Positions 54,407 through 62,444 of a stretch of DNA of 64,000 bases are shown here, piece after piece. Numbering within the stretch: the first letter of the stretch is position 1; every line of letters starts with the position of its first letter. The DNA is from Desulfomicrobium sp. UBA5193 (GTDB lineage Bacteria; Desulfobacterota; Desulfovibrionia; Desulfovibrionales; Desulfomicrobiaceae). Both the position numbers and the translations under genes were made by a program. Under the pieces are notes generated by a model. The model did no database searches. It was not told where the DNA came from and was given only the letters and a program-made list of their open reading frames with translations. The DNA is taken from contig DHWB01000003.1 of the NCBI GenBank assembly GCA_002412965.1, positions 648,320 to 712,319 on the forward strand. The letters run 5' to 3'.

Positions 54407-55506
54407 GGATTGCGGCCTTCTGGATGCTGGCCGTGTTGATGGCCTTTCCTGTCCCTGCGGGGGCACAGTCCGCGCCCCTGCAGGAGATCCGCCGGATCCT
54501 GCTTGGCGATGCCCTGGTTCCCCCGTCTCAGGCCGCCCTGGAGACACTGGACGAGGTCGGACTGCCGACGTTTCTGGCGCAGTTTGATCCGTATGCGCGA
54601 TATTTTCCGGCCCGGGAATATCAGTCCCCCATGTCCGGGCGCGAGGCCTGGATCGGCATCGGCGCGGAACTGGTCGCGCGTGGCGGCGAGATTTTCCTCT
54701 CTGTCTATCGGGGGGGCGCGGCGGACAAGGCGGGAGTGCCTGATCGGTCCAGGCTGCGTGAAGTCGACGGCCGGGGTGTGGCCGGGCTCGATGCCCAGGC
54801 TGTGGCGTCCCTGCTCAAGGGCGCCGAAGACACTGTCGTGCGCCTGACTTTGGCCCGGCCCGGCGGGGAAAGCTTTGATGTCCGGGTCGTGCGTGAGGCC
54901 TTCAAGCCACTGGATGTGGAGCCCGTGCCTCCGGGGGACCGGCAGGTGCTGCGCGTCCGTGATTTCGTTGCCGGGCTGACCAGGCCCGCATTGCAGGCCA
55001 CCATCGATTTCCTGGCCCGAAAGGGGGCTACCCGGAACGAGTTGCTCATCATCGACCTGCGCGACTCAGGGGGTGGTGATCTGTACGAGGCCTTCGACAT
55101 GGCGGGCATGTTCCTGCCTGCGGGAACGCTCCTAGGCACCATTCAGGGGCGCGGCGAGGGAAGTCGCGAAGTGCGGGCCCCGTCCGGTGAGAAGTACTCT
55201 ATGCCATTGGCTCTCATCGTCGGCCCGGATACGGCCAGTTCGGCAGAAATCTTCGCCGGGGCCCTGCACCAGCAGGGCCGGGCCACGCTGGTTGGGCAGC
55301 GCACCTACGGCAAATGCAGCTCCCAGACCGACGCCCGCCTTTCAGACGGCTCGGTGCTGCGCTACACCAATCGCGACGTCCTGCTCCCGGATGGCAGCTC
55401 CTGCTCGGGCGCGGGACTCGTGCCGGACAGGGAAGTGTCCGGCGCCGAGCTTATGGATCTGGCGGGCCTTGTGCAGGTGTTGGACGGCGTCCTGTCGGGC
55501 AGATGA
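54403..55506 (+). CDS. S41 family (C-terminal-processing-type) periplasmic protease
   Basis: A 367-residue exported protease. Signal peptide (about 1-22), then a PDZ-like domain (about 75-160; GIGAELVARGGEIFLSVYRGGAADKAGV) and the S41 catalytic domain. DLRDSGGGDLYEAF, the serine in DTASSAEIFAGAL and the lysine in GQRTYGKCSSQT (the Ser-Lys dyad) are intact. It overlaps the lipoprotein gene by 4 bases. It could trim the lipoproteins or the large secreted proteins encoded next to it. No such protease belongs to the standard Tag set. Confidence 0.88.
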   Translation: MRIAAFWMLAVLMAFPVPAGAQSAPLQEIRRILLGDALVPPSQAALETLDEVGLPTFLAQFDPYARYFPAREYQSPMSGREAWIGIGAELVARGGEIFLSVYRGGAADKAGVPDRSRLREVDGRGVAGLDAQAVASLLKGAEDTVVRLTLARPGGESFDVRVVREAFKPLDVEPVPPGDRQVLRVRDFVAGLTRPALQATIDFLARKGATRNELLIIDLRDSGGGDLYEAFDMAGMFLPAGTLLGTIQGRGEGSREVRAPSGEKYSMPLALIVGPDTASSAEIFAGALHQQGRATLVGQRTYGKCSSQTDARLSDGSVLRYTNRDVLLPDGSSCSGAGLVPDREVSGAELMDLAGLVQVLDGVLSGR

Positions 55507-55675
55507 TGCGTTGAGATGTCTGCAACGGTGCGCAGGCACGCCGGTTTTGGCATTATTGGAGCGTGATTGGCGGCGGTGTGTGATTTGACAACCGGAGCAT
55601 GAAAATGAGTAGGGAATGCTGAAGGGGAAAGAATCGCTGAGAGGGTGAGCTTGTCATGTGAAGCTGGAGGTGGTT

Positions 55676-58600
55676 ATGCCGCACTTCGCCGGATTCAGAT
55701 GCGCAGATGGGGTCAATCGCGGATGGAATAGCTGGACGTTGGCCTTCATGGCTCCTTCACGTCTGGCGGTTTGGGTTCTTGTCCTCGCCACGCTTTTTTT
55801 CACAACCCCGCATCTCCTTCATGCCCAGACCCCTGTCGATGCCGAAACGCAACTCGAAACGCTGGACCCGGGCGATAAAGACGCTGTCAAAATGGAGGGT
55901 CTTGCCCGCTCCATGGGGATGTCCGAACTGGATACCCGGATCGCACGTCTGCTCTATGAAGTGAACACGGGCAAGCGCTCCCCCGAGGCTTTTTACGAGG
56001 GCTTGGCCAGGGCGGGCGGCACCATGTTTGATGTCATCAGGGTGCGCTCGCATCTTGTCAACCATGCGGATCAGTCCTTCGCCAGGCAGATCATGGGGCC
56101 GACCTATTCGAGCAATGGCACCCCGGTGGAGGAAAAACTGCTGACTTGGCGCAGACAACAGACGCTGGGGGCCATCGACGAGGTAGTCAAACAGTTTGTC
56201 GACGCCGGTCGAATCCCTGCCCACGGCTTTGAGCTTATCATCTCCCATGTCGGCAAGTGGGCCAACCAGGCAGATCGCTCACTGACCTTCACCGGCGACA
56301 TCGACTTCAGCTTTGTCAGTAACGATGTCGAACTGGCGCAGGCCATGAAAGACGCCTTTGCGCAGGTCATAAGGCGCCGCACGCATCTTGATCCCATAGC
56401 CCTCGATTCGGTGGCCACGGCCCACGGCAAGGCCGGTCTGGAGGTCTACATCGGTCGCCACGGCATGGCCTATGCCGAGAAGGAGATGAAAATCAACGAG
56501 GTGGTTGACATGACCACCGGCTCGCGCGTCAGGATCGAAGGCGATGATGCCGCCAAGCGCATTGCGGCCATTCTGACCATCGAGCGGCAGTTGGCCGACG
56601 CGGCCGGGGTGGAGACCGTGCAGCCGGTACGCAACACCGAGCCGGGCCTGTCCATGGAGATGGCCAGACATTTTCAGCACGACATTGTCGCCCCTAAAAT
56701 ATTCGATCTTGCCAATGCCGTGGTGAAGGCGGCCAAATATCTGGACCGCAGCTACACGTCCCTTCGCAATGCGCATGGCGTACCCAGTGACCCCAAACTG
56801 GCGGATTTCGCCAGGCAGATCACCGAACTGGCCAACAAGAAGCCTCAGACCAGGGATACCCGCGAGAGCATGCTTCGACTCATTTCAGAACATATGGGCA
56901 GTCCGCCGCAAACCGTCTGGGACTTGGGTGTGAACAAACTCGTCCTGACTATCGATGCCGACGCGGTCGACAGTTTTCATCAGCACGCCACCGAGGCTTT
57001 GTGGGAGACAGTCAAGCAGGGGTCCGTCTCGCGCACCAGAGACCTGGAGAACAGGCTGGCCGAATTGCTCGTAAGGCAGCCTCAGGGTCAGGATGTTCCG
57101 GAAAGCGCGGTCACGCTGCGTCAGGAAATGGTCGATTTCATCGACATGGTCGAGGCCGAGCTCAAGGCTGCCCACGGCATGCCCATCCCTCCCGAAGTCA
57201 TCGCGAACAACGTCAGAACGCGGGAGCTGCTCGCCACTCTGAACGAGCGCTTCGGGTTCAGGAAACTCAGCGCCGAGGAACTCAAGGACAAGATATTCAT
57301 CGAGGAGTTGCTCAAGGCCCAGGCCCGACATCCCGATCCGTCCCGTCTCAGGATGCTGGCCGGTTACATCATGGAGCGCTCCGCACGGGCCGCCAAGCTG
57401 TCCATGACCGGGGTGGAGAAGACGAACCAGTTGCTCGATTTCATCGATGACGGGCTGCTTGGCCCTTTGCGCGGGGATTCCGATTTCGCTCAGTTCGAGG
57501 CCGAGATGAAGCGGATTCGCCAGGCCGACATGGACCCCCGTTTGCGTTCCGAAGCCGTCAGCCGCCTCTCTGTTTTGCAGACCAGGGTCGCGGAGAAGGT
57601 CAAGAACACCAATTTGTATTTAAATGAGAAGCTCCAGGGCACTGCCGCCGGTCGACAGGGAATGAAGCTCATGATGATCTACGGACTGGTCGACGAGATG
57701 CAGGCCTATCGTGACGCCTTTCACGACCAGGGCTGGGGCGGTTTCGCCACGGAGATATTCAGGCGACGCATACCTTTTGGGGGAGCGGCGGAGAATTACG
57801 TCATGGGCAACACCCTGCGCGCCGGATGGGACGTGGTCACGACCCTGATTCCCCCGCTGGCCCTGCCCGAGGCTGCATACGGACTGGGAACCTCGATCGG
57901 CACGCAGGTGCGCTCGACCTACTGGAACGAACAGCTCGCAGTGTTCGCGGACAGCCTTTACGCCGATGCCGTTTTCAAGCTGGTGGACGTCCAGACGTAT
58001 GAAGGGGCCAAGGTCGGCGCTTACCGTCTGGTGCGCACTTTTTACAACGAGATGCCCTTGGACTTGCACCGCTTCGCCGAGATGCGCTCTAATCAGGTGC
58101 AGGCCCTGGCCCAGGAGGTCGAGGCTGGACGTGTGAATTGGCAGGAGTACAGGACGCATTTCAACGGTCTGACCGAATGGCTCGATGTTGACGCCTCACT
58201 GAAGGCCAACCTGGCCGCGAGCGACCCGGTCCTGCTTCTGCTGGAGGAAATGGCCAGCCATCCGGCCGTGGGGCCGAAACTCATGGAACGATTGGCCGAA
58301 AAAGGGCTGGCCCGCTGGGAGCAGGTCAAACTCGGATTTGTCGTCAACCTGATCCGGCACCTCGAAGAGCGGAAACAGGCCGAGGACGCTCTGGCACGGG
58401 GCATGCTGCCCGATCTTTACGCCGAACTGCGCAAGGTCGCAGCCGATCTCGGCATCGAAGAAGAGGTGGTCAAGGGTCTTGATGCCGAGGTAGACACCAG
58501 CAATCTCAAGGAACTGGTTAAGTGGCTTTGGGACGCCAAACGCGGCGTCATGGGTCAGGCACCCACGGAGAGCGAAACCGTCCGCGCCGCTCAGGCCGTC

Positions 58601-61564
58601 AAGAAGTACCTTGATGCCTACAGGACAGTCCTGGCGCTCCGTGATCAGGCTGCTTCGATGCTGGTCGGTAATGCGGCCCACGACGCGACGATTCAATATC
58701 TGAGCACGGGCCTGTTCCTGTCGGGCCGCGCCGATTCCGACCTCACGGCCGCAAGTTCCTGGCTTGCGCATATCGAGGACGTACGAAAAAGTTCAGCCGA
58801 GGCGCTGCTGGCCATAAAGCGGAGCTTTTTGCCCAGGGCAGGTCTTGAAAGCTCTGATCAGCCGTATCTTAAACGCGTCTTTGCGCATGAATTGTGGATC
58901 AGACCCTATCAGGATTCCGGCAGTCGTCAGAGCAAGAAATGGATGCTGGATCGCGCCGCCGGGCATGTCACGGGCCGAGAGAAGGTTCTGGCGGAATACA
59001 AGGAATGGATGACCAGACTTGGGCCGGTACAGCTCACTGTCACGGCCGTTGACAGCCGGGACCCTGGCGGAAGCGTCACGGGCCTTAAAATTGAACTCAT
59101 CCCCACCGAAGGAGCGGGCAGCCCGATCAACGCCGTCGCATCCGGGAATCAGGTCATCGTCAATGTGCCCATGGGGCGTTATCGCCTCTCCGTCAGTGCG
59201 GCGGGATACCTCGAATCAAATCTGAATGTTGTGTACGGACGTGGGTTGACAGCCACGCCCGTCGAGATGGTGGCTCTGCTTCCTGCGGATAACGCACCCA
59301 CGCCCAAGGATGCGCCAGAAACGCAATCGGAGAGCACTCTGTCCGACCTAACCAACATCACCGTCACCGCCCCCTCCATCTGGCCCGGGCCCGTGAACGA
59401 GACAGGGCTTCATCTCAAACGGCAGGAGGCCAAGGGCGGGGCGACGCATGAGATGTGCCCGTATCCTGCCGGTGTCTTTGGGGAGGTGTCGGGGAAGATG
59501 AATCCGTCTTTCGCGCCCCGCACTGTGGACGAGATCAGCGCGAAGTTCGAGCAGGACAAGCTGACCAATGAAAAATGGGGGCGGACCGTGGAGATCCGTC
59601 CATTCTCCATCGGCGACTATCAGGGCCTCATGCTTGAATCCACCATGCGCTACCTGCGCGGCGGGTGGTCCGGCGACGGGTATCGCGACAGCGGGGTCGA
59701 GGCTTTTGGCCACGCCTTTGTCACCAAGGGTGGCCGGACCATTGAACTGACTTACAGCGTCGGCTCCGGCGGATGCTGGGACAATTCCCAGCGGGCGTTC
59801 CAGGAATCTCAGACCGCAGCGGCCCGGGCCGAGGCGCAGGCCATTCTGGCCGGCATCCGCCTGTCGGAGCAGCCCGCCCTTGTTCAGACTCCCTACAACG
59901 GGCCCAAACTTGACGGCTCCGATCTGCCGGTGGTGCGGCTTCGCCCGGATAAGATTCCCGTCCTCAAGGTGGGCGAATCATTCACGGTCGAGGCCGTGGT
60001 CGAGAACGCCAAATCCGAGGACTCGCCCTTCAGCTATGAATGGACCGGCACCCATGGCAACGCCGATGACCTGAAGAGCGCTGTTGCCACCATCATGCCC
60101 GATGCTGCCGGGAAATTCAGCGTAACCGTGGCCGTCGGCGGTGCAAGGTATCATCTTGGTTCGGCAGCACTCGAATACACTGTGGCCGACTACAAGGTCC
60201 ATGTTGAACGCGTCCCGGCTGGCGGCCCCGTTGCAGTGGGTGCGAAGGCCGGGTTCGCGGCGCGTTTGACCGTTGACGGCCAGCCCGCTCAGGGTGATTT
60301 CATCTACCGCTGGCAGCCCCATCCGGAAGTGTCCTTCGACCGGCTCGACGCCGCCGAGCCCGATGTGCGGGCCGTGTTCCATGTCCCGGGGCGAAACGGG
60401 GTCTGGGTGCAGGTCCTGGAGAAGCGCGAGGGACGGGAGATCACCGTGGCCGAGTCGGCACAGCTGGAGATCGAAGTCGTCGCGCCGAAGCTGAGTCTGG
60501 CCATGGAACCCGCCGAACCTCTTGTCGGGCAGGACGTGAAGGCCCGCCTCGCTGTTGAACCCGAAATGAAGGAACTCGATCTGCGCTGGGTGCCGCTGCC
60601 GTTCAATGCCAAGCAGGGGCCGCTGTCAGCGGGTGGGCGGGAGCTTTCGTTTTATGTGAAGGACGACAAACCTGTGGCGCTCATGGTCATGGCCCGCGTG
60701 CCGGTCAGCGGGGAGAGCCTTGGCATGGCCCAGGGCAGCGTCACGGCCAGGAAGTACGCGGTGACGGTCTCCGGACCCAAGGCCATGGGTCCGCCCCCCA
60801 GAGTCTGGAAGGAAGGGGTCGGACTGGTGGAGGTGGCGGGGGCCATCGCCGTGGACCAGATCGTCGAATTCGCGGCCGATACGCAGCCCGCCGCCCTGAG
60901 CGGGCCGGCCAGATATCAGTGGAAGGTTACCGGCGGAACGTGCAGCATCAGCAATCCCATTTCGCGCGAAGCCCGCGTCACGGCCGGCGAGGCCGGAACA
61001 TGCGAGCTGTCCGTGGTCGTGCGCGACCGCAACGACGTGGAACTCGGCAGCGCCGTGGCTTCCTTCACGGCCAGCGTGACCAGGGAAGCCGTGCAGCAGG
61101 GCAAGCGGAAGGCGATCGGCCAAGGGGACGCCGCCGTACAGGCATCCGGGCAAGGAGACGCGCCTGCCGCCCCATCGCCCGAACCCGGGAGTACGCCCGT
61201 CCTTCCGGCGGAACAGGGAGGCACGGCTGCAACGCCAGATTCAGTCCAGGGTGCCGAGGCGGGCGCATCTGCGGCTGGCTCGGTGTTGGTCGGCACATGG
61301 ATTGTGAACGCAAACAATTACGCAGGCAAAATCGAGTTCCAGCAGGCCGGAGGGCGGATCACCGCAAGCATGTGGCTTGATGGCCATTCCGTCTGGGAGG
61401 AACTGCAGGAGGTCGCCTTCGACGGCGTCAACCTGACCTTCACCCGCCCCATTCCAGGGCTGGACCAACGGTACACCGGGGTCATGTCGGGTGATGAGAT
61501 GCGCGGAACCTTCGATCAGGCCGGAAGCGGAAGCTATCCCTGGTGGATGAAGCGAAATCCGTAG
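55676..61564 (+). CDS. Giant secreted multidomain protein (1962 residues)
   Basis: Not recognised as a whole. A signal segment (RLAVWVLVLATLFFTTPHLLHA) ends near residue 50. At 206-211 TGDIDF resembles the acidic core of pol-beta-type nucleotidyltransferases (weak). Helix-rich sequence runs to about 1110, a carboxypeptidase-regulatory/PEGA-like domain lies near 1118-1205, and Ig-like beta domains follow at about 1410-1800. A Pro/Ala/Gln-rich linker (1805-1865) leads to a C-terminal beta domain (GTWIVNANNYAGKIEF). ATG 55676 has GGAGG 5 bases upstream; ATG 55748 is an alternative. A 169-base gap with a TTGACA at 55585 precedes it, so a promoter of its own is possible. Confidence 0.75.
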   Translation: MPHFAGFRCADGVNRGWNSWTLAFMAPSRLAVWVLVLATLFFTTPHLLHAQTPVDAETQLETLDPGDKDAVKMEGLARSMGMSELDTRIARLLYEVNTGKRSPEAFYEGLARAGGTMFDVIRVRSHLVNHADQSFARQIMGPTYSSNGTPVEEKLLTWRRQQTLGAIDEVVKQFVDAGRIPAHGFELIISHVGKWANQADRSLTFTGDIDFSFVSNDVELAQAMKDAFAQVIRRRTHLDPIALDSVATAHGKAGLEVYIGRHGMAYAEKEMKINEVVDMTTGSRVRIEGDDAAKRIAAILTIERQLADAAGVETVQPVRNTEPGLSMEMARHFQHDIVAPKIFDLANAVVKAAKYLDRSYTSLRNAHGVPSDPKLADFARQITELANKKPQTRDTRESMLRLISEHMGSPPQTVWDLGVNKLVLTIDADAVDSFHQHATEALWETVKQGSVSRTRDLENRLAELLVRQPQGQDVPESAVTLRQEMVDFIDMVEAELKAAHGMPIPPEVIANNVRTRELLATLNERFGFRKLSAEELKDKIFIEELLKAQARHPDPSRLRMLAGYIMERSARAAKLSMTGVEKTNQLLDFIDDGLLGPLRGDSDFAQFEAEMKRIRQADMDPRLRSEAVSRLSVLQTRVAEKVKNTNLYLNEKLQGTAAGRQGMKLMMIYGLVDEMQAYRDAFHDQGWGGFATEIFRRRIPFGGAAENYVMGNTLRAGWDVVTTLIPPLALPEAAYGLGTSIGTQVRSTYWNEQLAVFADSLYADAVFKLVDVQTYEGAKVGAYRLVRTFYNEMPLDLHRFAEMRSNQVQALAQEVEAGRVNWQEYRTHFNGLTEWLDVDASLKANLAASDPVLLLLEEMASHPAVGPKLMERLAEKGLARWEQVKLGFVVNLIRHLEERKQAEDALARGMLPDLYAELRKVAADLGIEEEVVKGLDAEVDTSNLKELVKWLWDAKRGVMGQAPTESETVRAAQAVKKYLDAYRTVLALRDQAASMLVGNAAHDATIQYLSTGLFLSGRADSDLTAASSWLAHIEDVRKSSAEALLAIKRSFLPRAGLESSDQPYLKRVFAHELWIRPYQDSGSRQSKKWMLDRAAGHVTGREKVLAEYKEWMTRLGPVQLTVTAVDSRDPGGSVTGLKIELIPTEGAGSPINAVASGNQVIVNVPMGRYRLSVSAAGYLESNLNVVYGRGLTATPVEMVALLPADNAPTPKDAPETQSESTLSDLTNITVTAPSIWPGPVNETGLHLKRQEAKGGATHEMCPYPAGVFGEVSGKMNPSFAPRTVDEISAKFEQDKLTNEKWGRTVEIRPFSIGDYQGLMLESTMRYLRGGWSGDGYRDSGVEAFGHAFVTKGGRTIELTYSVGSGGCWDNSQRAFQESQTAAARAEAQAILAGIRLSEQPALVQTPYNGPKLDGSDLPVVRLRPDKIPVLKVGESFTVEAVVENAKSEDSPFSYEWTGTHGNADDLKSAVATIMPDAAGKFSVTVAVGGARYHLGSAALEYTVADYKVHVERVPAGGPVAVGAKAGFAARLTVDGQPAQGDFIYRWQPHPEVSFDRLDAAEPDVRAVFHVPGRNGVWVQVLEKREGREITVAESAQLEIEVVAPKLSLAMEPAEPLVGQDVKARLAVEPEMKELDLRWVPLPFNAKQGPLSAGGRELSFYVKDDKPVALMVMARVPVSGESLGMAQGSVTARKYAVTVSGPKAMGPPPRVWKEGVGLVEVAGAIAVDQIVEFAADTQPAALSGPARYQWKVTGGTCSISNPISREARVTAGEAGTCELSVVVRDRNDVELGSAVASFTASVTREAVQQGKRKAIGQGDAAVQASGQGDAPAAPSPEPGSTPVLPAEQGGTAATPDSVQGAEAGASAAGSVLVGTWIVNANNYAGKIEFQQAGGRITASMWLDGHSVWEELQEVAFDGVNLTFTRPIPGLDQRYTGVMSGDEMRGTFDQAGSGSYPWWMKRNP

Positions 61565-61612
61565 GTTGCGATGAAACCGGACATAACAGTACAAAGCGAC
61601 GCGGAGGAGATC

Positions 61613-62269
61613 ATGAAACGGTTTGTCGTATTGACGCTGGGACTGGCGATGTGGGTGGTGATGCCAACCCGTCTTCTTGCTTCCATGCCTGCCCACGCCG
61701 TCATCACGGGGTGCGTGCAGGATGGCGTTTTCATGTCCGAGTCCACGGATTTCGGCACGCACGTCAGCCCCGGCGGATACGCGATCACCCTGCGGACCGA
61801 GGCGGGCGGCCCCGTGGATCTGACGGCCCTGGAAGGCAGGCGCATCATAATGACCGGGGAACTCCTCCCTGGCGACACGTTCTTCGTCGAGGAAGAGACC
61901 CTGCTCGACCGTGGCCCTTGCGACGGCGCCAAGGCCGGAGGCGAACCGGCCGGGGACTGGATGCCGGGGGACGCTTCGGGGGAGGGCACGAAGTACCTCG
62001 ATCCTTTGGTTGACGGAGTGCCACTGGATTATTGTCTTGAATGGGGCAGCGAGTGCGGGGAGCCTGCCGCCGATGCCTGGTGCCGGGCCCAGGGCTATGC
62101 CGGGGCAAGCACCTTCGAGGTGCGAAGCGCTTCGCCGCCCACGAGGATCTTCTCGTCAGGACGGATTTGCGACATGGTTTTTTGCGACCGCATCATCTCC
62201 CTGACCTGCATCGGTGGGAAGGGGCTGGATCGGCCCGCCAATAACGGGCTCCGGGAAGTACAGCCGTGA
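61613..62269 (+). CDS. Exported cysteine-rich protein of unknown function
   Basis: A 218-residue protein with a signal peptide (KRFVVLTLGLAMWVVMPTRLLA). The N-terminal half is an unnamed beta domain. The C-terminal half (about 140-205) has six cysteines in the pattern YCLEWGSEC-x8-WCRAQGY ... RICDMVFC ... LTC, which I have seen as an unnamed secreted module. Disulfides are likely. ATG 61613 follows GGAGGAGATC, 48 bases after the giant gene. Confidence 0.7.
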   Translation: MKRFVVLTLGLAMWVVMPTRLLASMPAHAVITGCVQDGVFMSESTDFGTHVSPGGYAITLRTEAGGPVDLTALEGRRIIMTGELLPGDTFFVEEETLLDRGPCDGAKAGGEPAGDWMPGDASGEGTKYLDPLVDGVPLDYCLEWGSECGEPAADAWCRAQGYAGASTFEVRSASPPTRIFSSGRICDMVFCDRIISLTCIGGKGLDRPANNGLREVQP

Positions 62270-62444
62270 GGAAATGGCCCGGCCTCATGAGGCGATCGAA
62301 CCCGTATGGCGCTGAAAACAGTCAGGTCTTGGGCGGTCCTTGTGTAGGCTTTGCGGCAAGGCCAAACACGTCAATGAAGTGAGTTTGTGTCCGTTTATCC
62401 ACGGGGCGCCGCCGATCAGGCGCACCCGAGTACTGGGGATGCTC

